A DNA stretch of 64,000 bases, from the NCBI GenBank assembly GCA_013399875.1, contig VXAZ01007517.1, positions 434,001 through 498,000 of the forward strand, in the 5' to 3' direction. The notes below the pieces were generated by a model that was not told the DNA's origin, made no database searches, and worked only from the letters and a program-made list of their open reading frames with translations. Source of the stretch: Gymnorhina tibicen (taxonomy: Eukaryota > Chordata > Aves > Passeriformes > Artamidae). A program made the translations under genes and the position numbers. Shown here one piece after another: positions 49,561 through 62,100 of this stretch. Numbering within the stretch: position 1 is the first letter of the stretch; every line of letters begins with the position of its first letter.

Positions 49561-50811
49561 TACAATGCTTTGTTTCCAGAAGGGTTTAACACTGAGATAG
49601 CTATCTTGAAGCAAAAGGAAAAACAATAATAAAGCCTTGCACAGTTTAATTTACCAGTGCATTCAATTTTGCCTTAAATTGCTCATTAAAAATGTGTGCA
49701 AGGAGTGTTTTGCCCAAAACAAAACTTCTAAAGAGGAAATTAAAAAAAAATATTACGTGATGGAAATAGCCTTTATGCTACTTTAAAGATGAGGACGCTT
49801 CTTCATATTTTTAACAGACATTTTTGCTGAAATTGCTTTGAAACAATTATTTATTTTCTTATTCTGAAAATAAGATTCTCTTCAAGCCCACAAATATAAT
49901 TTTAAGTATTGCAGCATATTAAGAATGTGTCTAATATGTATTGAGCGAATAAAAAATGTTCACTATTTAGAAAAATAAATTAGAAAAAATTCTTAAATCT
50001 GGTTGGGAAAATGAGTTTGTTGTTAGCTTTCAAAAAAAAACCCAAGCATAAACTGCGGGATTTCAATGAAATCACTATTCTACTCATAAGTACCTGCAGT
50101 GCTATTTTTTAAAGGGGAAAATTAACTTTGACAGTAGAAAAAAAAATCCTTTCTTGATTATTTAATGTGCACCGAATGAATACAGTATAAAGATGTATGT
50201 GGCTCCCCTGTTAATGGGAATTTCATATATCCTTATCAGAATATTGTGGTTAAAGAAGTAAAGCCATACTCTCTCTTTCTTTGTCCTGAGGACTTTTCTA
50301 CTCAAAACCAGATGGACACTGGAAAGAATCACTTGAGCAAGATGGGTATCTGAGTTTCTAGGAGTGCTCTGCAGGAGGAAAACCCTGCTCACAGTGAAAA
50401 ATCATGTCCCTCTGCATCCTGAGCAGAGAAGGAAGTGGATGGCAGGGTGTCACCTCTCTGGTCGCCCCTTGGCACATCTCGTGGAGCACCTGCCTCCGAG
50501 CTGGCCAGGCTGCATCCATCCAGAACACTGGCACTGCCTGCAGTCTCACAGCACAGCAAAGCAATGGGCTTTCTTCTACACAAGAGCTCTAATATGAAAA
50601 AAAGTAAGTGACAGAGAACAGCTTCAACAAGTTAGAGCTGAAAGCAGAGGAGTTGAAAGGATTTTGGGGCTCTTTCAAGTTTTGACATAATATGGACATT
50701 TTAGTGCACTTGAGAACTCATATTACTGCACGAAGGGCTAAAAAGCCTCTGTCTTAAAGCAGATCCAGCAAAACTTTGAGCACATGCTTGAACGTGAAAT
50801 ACAAGGAATTA

Positions 50812-51209
50812 TCAGGGAGAGGCTGAGAGAGCTGGGACTGTTGAGTTTGGAGAAGAGTAGGCTCAGAGGGGATTTTAACTATATCTATAAACACCTGGTG
50901 GGGGAATAACAAGAGGTGTAGCCAGTTCTCAGCAGTGCTCAGGGAGAGGACAAGAAAGCATATATGGAAATACATGAAACTCTGCTTAAACAGAAGAAAA
51001 CACCTTTTTGTATTAGGGTGGTCAAACACTGGAACGAGTTGCCCAGCATGACTGTGGATTCTCCACCCTTGGAGAAATTCAAAAGACATCTCAACATGGC
51101 TCTGAGCAACCTGATCTAGTTGATCCTGCTTTGAACAGGGGAGTTGGACTAGATGATGTCCGTAGGTCCCTTCCAAACACAGCTATTCCGTGAGTCTGTA
51201 ATTCTGTGA
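50812..51209 (+). mobile_element. CR1 LINE, older 5'-truncated copy
   Basis: Recognisable blocks in order are GAGAGGCTGAGAGAGCTGGG, TTGGAGAAGAGTAGGCTCAG, GTGGTCAAACACTGGAACGA, CTGAGCAACCTGATCTAGTT, GAACAGGGGAGTTGGACTAG and ATGATGTCCGTAGGTCCCTT, ending in the imperfect tail CCGTGAGTCTGTAATTCTGTGA. The + strand translation keeps ERLRELGLLSLEKSRLRGDF and KHWNELPS, pieces of the end of the CR1 ORF2 protein, interrupted by stops. The ACCTGATCTAGTT...GAACAGG variant belongs to the older CR1 subfamilies. It is more diverged than the copy at 27825. The 140-codon open frame on the opposite strand (50754-51176) is an antisense shadow of this element. Confidence 0.9.
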
Positions 51210-54200
51210 GTAGTGGAGGACGTGTTTCAATGGAAAATTTCCCAAAACTTACATTCAGAAAGAAACAGGATCAGAGAGGCACCCTGACATGTTAAGCTTC
51301 CTCACTTCTCAGAGCTGTTCCTCATACCACCTCTCAATGTGAGCCCATGCTCAATTTCACAAGTCCGTTATTAGCAAACTTTGCTTTTCCAAAAATCAGT
51401 AAATAAGTCTAAAATGAGGTTTGCCATGATCACTTTTCTCTTCTGTTTTTTTTTTGCCCCTTCCCAGTTTGACAGTCAAACCTCTACTTGGCAGTTAACA
51501 GTCTTTGGTACACACTATTTTGTCTAAAATATAGTCCGCAGACTGCCTGTCGTGCAGAGATGTGAAATTCATCTTTACAACAGGTATTCAGCTGAACCAG
51601 GGACCTGCAGTGAGCACTGTGTTAGGGACCTGCACACCTGCTTATATCTCCTTACTGACCTCAAGTCATTCCATTTGTCTGCAGGGATGAAGCCCCACTG
51701 CAATTTCTGCTCTTCCTCTCCTTTCAAATTCTTAACTCACAGAGAGCTGCTTTTGAGGTCAGAATAAAAGCTGGAGTTCAGAGGATTTTCATGTTGTTGA
51801 AGTGAGCTACCACTTAGCTGAAGTGAACTGCAATTTTTCTTCCACTGTGACAGTGACAAATGATGTTTAAAACATTAAGTGCTTTGTAGTAGGTTATTCA
51901 GAATGCAAGTTTAGTGCTGATTGACTTGATTTTCCTTGGGTTGTACTGTACCTACAGTAAGAGCGCTTCAGGAGAACATTTATCTCTGCTGCCATGTAGG
52001 AGCAATCAATCTAAATAAAGCCTGTGTATACAGATTGAACCTAAGAATGAGGATCTTTTGCAATGTCAATTTGTCTGAGAATGCCAAGAAAACTTTCAAT
52101 AAAAATGAAAGAGCAAATTACATTTGCTCAGTAACAGAATATTTAATATACCATTACCAGTATTTAGGTTTTCCTTTCCTTGGGTTAGGCACTTTTCTCT
52201 CAATAGATATCTCAACTGTTTCTCTTCCTTTCTCCACTATTCACACTTAGGAAGCTTGCAGGGAAATGAAAGATTGCTTTTACCTGGTTTCACTACACTG
52301 TTCACAATCTGCAAGGAGTATGTAATCATATGCAGTGCTGCTGAAGGAAATATCCAGAGCTCTTCAAAGTAATTTAATTACCCATGCACCTACTACGGGA
52401 CCTACTGCCTCATACTGATTTATCCATGGGACTTAAAGCTGGGCTGGAAAGACCACCTTTGAGGGGTGAAATGGAGGTTCAGCCTTTCTGACTGTTACTA
52501 CTTAGCCCCACAGCCAGGACAGTTAATGAATGCCAAATGTGGTGTTGTGGAATTAGTCTACCAGGATCTAGCCAAAGACTGCCAATTTGTCTCACATAGG
52601 CCAGCAAGTAGCCAGATAACAATCTGAGGTAGTAACTTTGGGGTAAAATACTGGCCACTTCAAAGGCAGTAAGATTTGTGGCCGTTGACACTGTGACTGT
52701 GATTTCTGCCCTGGTTGCAGATGACTAGTTCAGATCTTAGCTGCCTGTTGATGGATTTAAACTATCTTCTGAGTCACCTAGACTTTGTCTCTCCTTACAC
52801 TCGCTCCCCTCACCTCATTCCTGTAGTTTGTCTTCAGCTTGGGTCACCAGCCACAAGGTTTCTACATAAAAAGCACTAATCTCTTTCCTATCTTTCCCGT
52901 TCCCAGTGAAAGCTGTTTTCACTCAAGCTGTTGTTGGTGCTCTGGATGACATTGTGCAGCACACGAGGAGCTGGCGGGGGGAGCGCAGCAGGGAGGCTGG
53001 GCTGTCGCAGAGGTTAAGAAAACAGCTTCCAAGGAGCACCCAGCCTCTGCCTTCCCTTCGTCTTCTCTGTCGTTTTCTGTGCATGTGTGTGTGTAAGCAT
53101 GTGTGTACTTGGAGAACATTATTTTTTTCCTCTTTGCTGCTAAGTCTTTACATGTACTTTGCGGCAGATGTGTTACAGCCCTCTGAAGATTTTGGTTTTG
53201 TTTGTTTTAAACACAAATTCTGTGTTTGCAGGTTCTTTCACACGTGAATTAACACTATCTGAAATGGCAGGCTCTATGAAGTTTAAATTACTCTATCACT
53301 CACAAGGAACTATGTCATTAGTGTTACTGTTCTCCATTTCATTTAAAAAGTGAGGAAAACACAATTCAAATGTCTGCAGACTCAGCCTAATAAAAATGAT
53401 AGATTAGATGTCAAACTGCTCCACTCCCACCCAGCCCCTCCTTTCTGCAACCTTCCCTTCTGTTGTTCAAAAAGGAGTCATGCAATAGCTTCCTTGCGGC
53501 TGTTGGCTTTTGCAAATAGCCAGCTGATTCTGGTAGCTCAGGGATTAGTCTATTTTGCTTGCACTCAGTGAGCAATGCTGTGTAAAATCTTGCCCTGCCT
53601 TAATAATTTGGCTCTTTATGCTTCACTGGAGTTTACCAGCCCACCTTGGCTGCAGATCAGATTTGAGATTAACCTCTGTGTTCCACCAGCCATCTGAGCA
53701 GCACCGTGGTTCACAAACCTCGCAGGATGTTTCTGTAATTATGTGAAGGTGGTTTTGCAGAATGAGCTGATGAAAGGAAACCAAAATGGAGATCTTGCAG
53801 GCTGGTATTTCACACTAGTAATCAGATTAAGTCCAAGCTGAATGCTGCTGGTATTTTACAGGCACCCTCAGAATACAGAAATAATTGCAAATATGATAGA
53901 AGGAAATGGTCTGAACACTTGAAAGAAATATCAGTGGAGTTAATGTTTCTAACTCTATTGCATATTAAAATGAATAGGTCTGGTGCCTGCCTCAAGAGTT
54001 ACTCAGAGCTAGTGGATGGTTCTAAGGAACATTTTCAGGCACTGGGACTGCGATTTCTGTACATTTAAAGTGTCCCAAGGAACCCTGTGATGGTCTGGGT
54101 CGGGGCCAGGTGGCACCCTGCACACAGTGCACAATTCCTAGGAACAGCTTGGGATCTTGCACAAGCGTTTCCCAGCAAACAGTTTGGATATGACCACCCT

Positions 54201-55498
54201 ATTTAAGAGAGTATAAAAATTTAGTAATATAGATGCAGGCTGTTCCCTGCCAGCTGGCTGCAGCACCAGAGAATGGCACTGGGCACATTTAATTTATTAA
54301 TATCGACATAGCCAAAGAGGCCAGAGGAATTTTGCCATGAGTTTGAAAAGGAACCAGCATTTGGCTGGTGTTGTGCAAGCATCACTTCCAATCTGTAGCT
54401 CTTAAAGCACTTTACTAAAGGGACTAAGAACTAGTCTCAGTTTACATGGGGAGAGTAAGATTTGGAGAGGCTGAATGGCTTGAATAGGTCACAGATTTCT
54501 TCTGTGGAAAGTAAGAGATTCCTGTATCAGCATAACTTCAGGTCTTATTATCAGACTCATTCTTATCTTTCATGTTTATGTGTAACCTTCAGTTTCATAG
54601 CTGAGCTTCAGTATGTCCTCAGCAATCAGGCTGTTCCTCCTTTCTGTGCCTTCAACCAAGTCTCTTTACTGTCTCATTATTTTAAGCTTAAAATCTGTCT
54701 GAATTTAAATGTGGGAGAACTCCCTTTTTCTCTGTATTGGCCATATTGTTACTTACCATGTTATACCATCTGTTTGTATTTTCTTTACATGCAAATCTGC
54801 TGTAAAAATTATCTTAGTGAAATTTGGAAGAATCCACTATTACTGTTCTTTAGAAAGCCAAAGAAACAGGAGAGACAGATCACCAAAATTGAAGCTGTCA
54901 CCCTTGTAGTTTTCGACACGGAAAACCTTTTATTTTAAATTCTGTGCTGCATTTTTTACTTTATTTAAAACGTAAAATAGGCATCTGCAGCCCAGATTTT
55001 CTGACTTATAGCTGCTTCTTTAGCTAAAAGTCATTTCTCTTTCACTACACATCTTTCCTCTAGGGGACCGTGTGAGCCCAGCTGCCATGATGGTTTGAAA
55101 ATGCTGAGTCAGTACCTCTGTACTTTTTATTTGTACTGTATTTGATGGCTTTTCTTCTTATGTTTGGGTGGAACCTTAACAAAATCTCACAGCCCTCTCC
55201 CTGAGAAAAAAAGGGTAAATATAAGGAAAACAAAACACGCAAAAACTGTGACATCTCAGGGGACCATGGTTGAAATAAGGAGAAGAGGTGCAAGGGACTT
55301 TCCAACATTCAAACACATCAAGCAAGGCAGTGCCCACTGTTCCCTGAGCATGTCCGGGGTGCTTGTGGGCACTGCTGGTGCTGCCCCTGGAGAGAGGGTG
55401 GGACAGGGGAGCTAATGCCCTGGGCTGCCAGAACCTCTGCTTCCTGAGTAAGTCTAGGAGAAATACATGTCTGTGGCGGTTATTTAATCTTCCCCATA
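51210..55498. other. Non-coding DNA with no recognisable gene
   Basis: I see no gene. A GC-rich patch at about 52950-53060 holds a splice-site-flanked segment discussed as a weak exon candidate (52907-53012), followed by a short TG-rich run near 53080-53105. The longest open frame is 158 codons at 54462-54938 (+); it is rich in Leu, Phe, Tyr and Cys and has no domain I recognise. A TATA-like GTATAAAAAT at 54211-54220 follows a GC-rich segment starting near 54088 and could be an LTR fragment, but no termini were found. Confidence 0.5.
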
Positions 55499-55577
55499 AC
55501 CAAACCAAATCAAACCAAACCAAACCAACTCAAATTAACAAACCAAAACCCCACAAACAAACAACCCCCCCAAAAAA
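55499..55577 (+). repeat. (CAAAC)n / A-C-rich simple repeat
   Basis: Repeated CCAAA and CAAAC units pass into a degenerate A/C tract with a short C run. It ends a few bases before the LTR at 55581. Its complement reads (GTTTG)n. Confidence 0.8.
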
Positions 55578-55580
55578 TAG

Positions 55581-56112
55581 TGTAGTGGCTTAACCCCAGC
55601 AGGCAGCTCAGCCTCAAAGAGGCTCACTCCTCCTTCCAATAGGTTGAGGGAAAGAGTCAGAAAAAGTGAAAGAGGGAAAACTCATGGGTTGAGATAAAGC
55701 CAGTTTAATAGGTAAGGTAAAAGCCATTTGCACAAGCAAAGCAAAATAAGGAATTAATTCCCTGTTTCCCATTGGCAGGAAGATGTTCAGCTGTCCCCAG
55801 GAAGGCGGAGCTCCACGACATATTGCATTTACTTCTTCCCTCGGTTTTTATTGCTGAGCAGGAAGCCATGTGATTTGGGATATCCCTTGGGTCAGTTAGG
55901 ATCAGCTGTCCCACCTGTATCACCTCCTATCACCTCATGACCCCCCAGACATCCTGGTTGGATGGAGCAAAAAGGGCCTTGATGCTGTGTAAACACTGAT
56001 CAGCAATAACTGAAACATCTCTATGTTTTCAATCCTGTTTTCAGCACAAATCCAACACACAGCACCATATAATCTACTGTGAAGAAAATGAACTCTATCC
56101 TGGCCCAGTACA
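55581..56112 (-). mobile_element. ERVL-type solo LTR, minus strand
   Basis: On the minus strand this 532-bp element starts TGTACTGGGCCAGGATAGAG, continues TTCATTTTCTTCACAGTAG, GTGTTGGATTTGTGCTGAAA, GTTATTGCTGATCAGTGTTTACACAG-type sequence and CAAGGCC, and ends CTGGGGTTAAGCCACTACA. These blocks in this order are those of the abundant avian ERVL LTR family as I know it. AATAAA on the minus strand is at 55847-55852. No internal retroviral sequence adjoins either end. The flanks AATAG (55576-55580) and ATGAG (56113-56117) agree at only 3 of 5 positions, so the duplication has decayed or the ends are off by a base. It therefore looks older than the LTR at 15914. Confidence 0.88.
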
Positions 56113-56117
56113 ATGAG

Positions 56118-59100
56118 GGCAATGGAGAAGGTAAAGAATGGAAAATAGAAAGGAAAGGAAGAGAAAACAGGGGCAAGAAATTTTATGGGCCTGTAAGATG
56201 TACGATAAAATGCTCAAGTAAATCTTATAGAAAAGTCTCCTTTTGATTTTTTTTCCTGATATGCAAAGAGCAGTGAAAAACTGCAAAAAAATCACTAACG
56301 AGGTTGCCGGATCTCCGTTACTGGAACTATGAGAGAACAGAAATTGCCAGAAATGGAGAAGACACAGATCTTCAGGGCAGGTTTCACTGGTATGTAGGGG
56401 GTTGTCAGTGTTGAGGGCTATAGCTCAGTCTTGTCCCACTGTGTATCATTAGCAGAAAAAATGAGATCAAGATTAGCAGTTCATGGCATTGAGGTTTTAC
56501 ATTCTAAGACAAAATTTTGGTCTCTGACAAGGACACTAATTATACTGAGGACAGTACATGAAAGGTGGTCCTAACAGTAATGCTGAAAATGATGCATTTC
56601 AGGCAAGATTTATCAGACAGAAATATACTTCCTGTCTAGAATGTGTCTTCCTTAGAACACTGACACTCTCAGTTGTCCTTCAAGGGCTGACCTTAACTCT
56701 ACTGACTCTTTCTGTGCTCCATACTATTTTCCCTCAGACTGAAATTTAGTATGATCAGATATTAGCACCAGTTGTTCTCACATCCCTCTCTCCCATCCCT
56801 GAACACTGCAAAAGGCATGTGGATGAAGAGGAATCAGTGAAGTGATACAGGAGTGGAAATATAAAATATACGGCAAAATTTTTGTTTTCTACCCATAATC
56901 TGTGGAGTATCCGTTGAAGTTCTGCAGCTATATCAGGCCAAATTTAAGCAAGATGAGGGTCTGTTAGAGAAAGTCCTGATGGTAACAACAGAGTAGGTTT
57001 GGAAGCACATATGACTGAAAGCCTGTGTTTTTCTTAACACAGAGAAGAGATGTCTCAGGGGACACATGAAAATAGGTTATAGATTATATAATTATAAAAT
57101 TACTACAAGAATAACAGAATAAATTCCTTTCTATGTCATTGAGGACAGCACAAGGAATAATGGGCTTAAATTAAAGCCAGTAAATTTTAATGCAAAGTTA
57201 ATACCTACAAAGAGATTAAACCCTGGGGATGCTGAAGAGTTATTCTTTAAGAACAACTAAAATGCAACTATTTAGAATGACAGAGGCTGAACTTTGTCAG
57301 CACTGGAAGGGGAGGAGGACTAGAGCAGTGCTAGAGGTTTCTTCCAAACTTATTTGTTGTGATTCATATACATAGACATACATGATTCATATTCATACAC
57401 TTTTTTTTCAGCTCAGAGGGAGGTCTCTGCTGTTGCTGAATATTTCTGCTTTAACACAAACACTGCATAGCGAGTCCTGATGAACATCTGATTTTTTTCT
57501 GTTGTGATTTTAACTGTTTCTCCAGCTTTGCTTTCCATTTAATTGCTGCATCTGGATTGCTTGCTGATGTGATATCACAACTTACTGCCTTTGTTTTTCT
57601 CCCGCCTCCTCCTGTGTCCAGCAGCCTGAGCTTCTCTTCTTCCCACCGCTATTACTTAACCCTTGACTTTGAACAGTTACTTTCAGAGTGGAAATGTAGA
57701 TACTTTTCATGTCCATCAGTTTGTTGACCTTGGAACTTCTAAACTGTGGAAACTGAGTTTGCCACACAGATCTGGTTTTAAAGCACCTGACAAAATCAAG
57801 TGCAGAGCTACTGGAGGAAGACCTTTTCTTCCCCTGCAATTTACCAAAGTCACTGCTGTCAAATATGAAGAAGATGGATTCTGCTCTCTGGCCAAAAGTT
57901 CTGCTCAAGTACTTAGCCTGTTGGGAAAGCCAAGATCCACAACACTTTCTGGCTTCCAGATTACTGATCAAGGTGTCCCCTAGTAAGTGTTCAGAGCTAA
58001 ACAAACTAAATGATGACTTCCTTTACCAATACAGGGCCTCTGCTCTGCAGAACTTTCAAATTTGCCATAATGTAAACATCCTTCCATCATAACAGAAACA
58101 GATGTCTTTCTATTAGTTATGTTCTATGTCTGCAGGTGCCAAAAGCATCACACATACTATTTGCTCTCTGCCCGAAATATCGATGGGCAAACTTTAGACA
58201 GTTTGGTGAAAATTCTGTTATGACTGGATGGGAGTTGAACTTCTGTGACCTCCATAAACTGGGAGAAAGAGCTGTAGAAATCGATAGGGTTTTTTAATTA
58301 TTATTTGAAACTGAAAATCTGCAGAAATCAGGTATAAAATTATTTGTCCACTTTCAGTTACTTATCATCTCTAGAAAATATAGGACAGTAAATGACTGAC
58401 CCTGTTCATAAAAGACTGTGGATTCAAGTGCTGTGTTTTGATTCTTATTCAATTCTAGAAATCAAGAATTAGGTTTCTTTAAAATAAGAGATTTCTTGCA
58501 TTGAGGAGAAGACAAATCATGTTTCTATTTAGGGAACAGAAAGTATAACAAATAGGGAAAGAACTATATATATAATAGTTCTGCCTTATATCATGAGTCT
58601 AAGAGGAAAATTAAATAGGCAACATAAAAAACATTCACTTCAAAAAAGTGTTGTTAAGCTTCCTGACAAAATCTTAGGTTGTACCCAAGAGATGTTCAAA
58701 GTGTCAAAGGACCTGAGTGAAGAACTCCAGTCTCCTGAATACATTTGCAGCTGGTTTATTCATTTATGAAACACAAATGCCAGCCCTGTATATAAGCTGA
58801 CTCCCACACAGATACTAAAGAGATCTAGGTCCAAATGTCCACATCTCAGTTTACATATATTTTTGAAAAATGAAAATCCCAGTTTTATTAGAAAAACCCA
58901 AGCAGCCAGTAATTTCTATTCCTGTGCTCTGCTTTCTAATAATATCTTTTTTAATGATTAGATAATGTATTGGTGGGATTGTTAGAAATACAGTTATATG
59001 CCCCTCTGAGGCTTCTGGCTATTATTTGTCTCTTGCTACTGCTGGTTCTGGTATTCTGAGCTGAAGGCCACACCAGAAAAAACTAAAATAAATGTGTACC

Positions 59101-62100
59101 TGAAATGAATTTGCTCTGCTTTGAAACAGCTTGCCAAAGGACAGTTGCAAAGGCGTTAATTTTGTAATTGGTTTTTCTGACAGTATTTGTGTGAATTTTT
59201 CTCCTATGAGATGGCATCTAAAGATCTAGGGATTCTTATAAGATAAAACCAAATGTTATGTGTTAGTTTGTACCAAAATGTGAATGAAAGACAGTCCCCT
59301 CAGTCTCTTTAGGCTTGAATGAAGGAAAGAGATTTATCATTTTGAAAGTTGCTAATTGTGCCTGTTTCTCTGTTTGGAGAAGGGAGTCTGTAGGTCTGGG
59401 CCAGTTGCCCTTGGGGACCTATCTGTTAACTCACTGTCACCTTCTCTTGAGATACCATCATCTTGTAATGCTGAGCAATAAAATTTATAATTGTAGGTCT
59501 TTTGAAGACCATCACTAAAGGACACTAACACAGTTTGTTTACTCTGAAGGAGTTCACAAGAAAAACTTAAGCAATTAGGTGAGGATAATGGGTAGGTACC
59601 AAGAATAAACCATGCCAAATATACACTTCTATTTAGCTTTGTTTTACTGTAGAATAAAATGCAGAATTAAAATAAGTCCAAAAAGGCTGGTGATTTTTTG
59701 TTTTGTTTTTTTTTTGTTTGTTTGTTTTTAATTAGGCAACTATTTACCCTAAAAGTATCAGCTCATCTTGTAATTGCTTATCATTTTACCTGTAGCTACA
59801 CTAATTTATGAGTTGAGTTTCATTTCCATGAACTGTTTATTTATTGTCCTCCTAGCAATACGAAAAACGCAAGAGATGATCCGTTATGGAATTGATACCT
59901 ATCTGGCTAAATGTAGACCTTGTTTTAGGGAATCTTCTGTCTTATTCATAATTTGTTCTCAAAATTACATACAGGCTCTGATTAAAGAAAGTTACTTTAC
60001 TCAAAGTCTAAATTTGCATGTGCCTTGCAGTGGGTCAGATCACGTGCAGAATTACTGGAGTGCACATTGTTAGTTTTCCGAGTTGATGTCATCACAGGCT
60101 TAGCTGCACCAGTTAAAATGTGAAGAAGCAGTCTTGAAAGGGTAAAGTGTTTTTATTCTGTGTACTGAGGTTTAATACGTGGACTGAATCCCTGTTCTGC
60201 TTCTTTGACCTGCTTTGGGTCTGATTGGATCAAATCTCTGTACTGCATTACCTTGCAGTCCTGGTTACAGTTTTAGATATGTCAGGTCCATCACTAGCTC
60301 TTTTATCCTGCTTAGAACAGGAAAACTGTTGGAATGCCATTAGATATCTTTTGGCACAAAGGAAAATAAATAACATTTAAAAAAAAATTATTATTCAAAT
60401 AATAAATTGCCAGGACAGCAATGCTTGCCAGCCCTGGGACAGCTCTTACACTGGTCCAGGCAATCCACATCCATGCCAGGTATGGTCCACTGGCCACATC
60501 TGCACCAGTAAGCAGTGCTGAGGCCTGTTACATTGCTCTGAGTCTGTGACCCAGTTTGGCCATGTTCGTGTTGTTAAACTCTCATCTTTCTAAGCAGGGA
60601 TCCTGCATCCGAGTTCCCCTTGGAGAATGCTGCGTGTACAGTGCTAAATACTCAGTGATGCCTGGGAATTGTTTGCAAGGACCCTTTAAGCAAAGTAATG
60701 GTACAGACAACCGAGTTCCAGGCCTGGAATCTTTGCCATTTACTGTCATGGAGAAGATCATTATTTTTGTACCAATGACAGAAGCTCCAGAGGAAGCACA
60801 GCACTTGGTTCTGAGGAGCTGCACATGCAAACACTGCCAGGTCCTTCAGGGTGCTTTTAGACAATGGTGGTGACAGTGTCTAACAGAGGTGACAGTGGTT
60901 GTGCCACCGGCCTCCCTTGCCTCTTGTGTTCTTCAGCTCTGAGAGCTAAAATGTGGATGTCCAGATGTGAGAGTTTCAAAAGAAGTGCTGAACTAGAGAA
61001 CCCCTCCCCTAAACAAGGTCTGGACAAATGCCAGGCTTACAGAAGAGCACTGGAGACTGATGTAGGATACAGGCCAGTAAAGCTGCTGTCTCACCTAGTC
61101 TCTGCTAGAAGGATGAACATCGATAGTGAGCATGATGGTTGCTAGGACAAACCATTCAATTGTGTTTGGCTGGAGGAATAGTTTAGTTCTGTGTGACATT
61201 TTCAGAAAAAATTGGTTTTGTGGTTTTTTTAGCATATAGGAAGTTTTGATAACGTCATTGATAAATATCTATAGTTTAACCCCCTTATATTAACATTAAT
61301 TTGGGTGTTTTTGAATGAGACAGCTAATATGTCACTCACTATTTGTTTTCTTTATGTTACTGTTTTAACCTCTGAGACAAAGATGCTTCCTTCAAATATT
61401 TGCTGTTGCCTCACCAAGAAACTCTTTGCTTCCAAACAGTGCTATTGATGAAATGATTTCTGACATCTAGCAGCTTTTCTGATAAAGAAAAAACACCTTT
61501 GAAATACTGAGTTTAATGGCAGATGACTAGATGGTCTGACAGCAGTATTTATGGGCAGTACTAGATGAAAGTTAAACTGGCATTTTTATGCCCATTCCCT
61601 CGGCCAGATGCTTGGCAGGACCAGATGTTGCTCTTGTTTTCTTCCAGCATCACCTACAACAGACTGAAACGTAAAACATAGCCACTGAAGCTACTGGAAA
61701 TTGCTGCCTCTGCCTCCTGAAGGCCTGGGGGATATTCACAATTACTGGTCCACCAAGTCCTTCTCTGCTGATTAGTGCTTTGCTTGGCAAGATATTATTT
61801 GGCTTCCAGCACCTGTGGAAATATCCCCAGCGTATAGACAGCCATCGCCAAGGCTCTTTGCTCTAAGCAGACATGTGAGACATAGATGGACAAAAATAAT
61901 TCTTTAAAAATCAGGCACTTCAAACTGTTTGTGCTTAGATGAAAGCCTTTGCTTTTTTCCCTTTCACAGGTTTGTGTGGCCACTCCTGAAAATAAAAGGT
62001 TCTTGAAAAAAAGTGGAAAACAATTTCATCATTCATGTTTCTGTTTTAGTTTAACATATTTGATGTTCCTATTAGTTCCACTTGGAGAGAGAAAAAGGCT

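Larger units (their letters stand above)
34990..50811. other. Non-coding DNA with no recognisable gene
   Basis: I see no gene. GC-richer patches lie at about 38280-38420 and 45190-45560. The longest open frame is 159 codons at 45247-45726 (+), in a pyrimidine-rich patch; it and the 123-codon frame at 35743-36114 have no domain I recognise. A 93-codon frame at 38551-38832 and a 66-codon frame at 46706-46906 were considered as exon relics and set aside. TA microsatellite runs occur near 40140-40170, 41770-41790 and 43290-43310. Possible ancient repeat relics lie at 41309-41360 and 44541-44566. Confidence 0.5.

Noticed and set aside
50754..51176. 140-codon open frame on the minus strand
   Set aside because: It is antisense to the CR1 element at 50812-51209.
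54462..54938. 158-codon open frame on the + strand
   Set aside because: The sequence is rich in Leu, Tyr, Phe and Cys with no motif. In a window this size a few frames of this length are expected by chance.
55576..56117. Target-site duplication for the ERVL-type LTR
   Set aside because: The flanks AATAG and ATGAG agree at three of five positions, which is too weak to claim.
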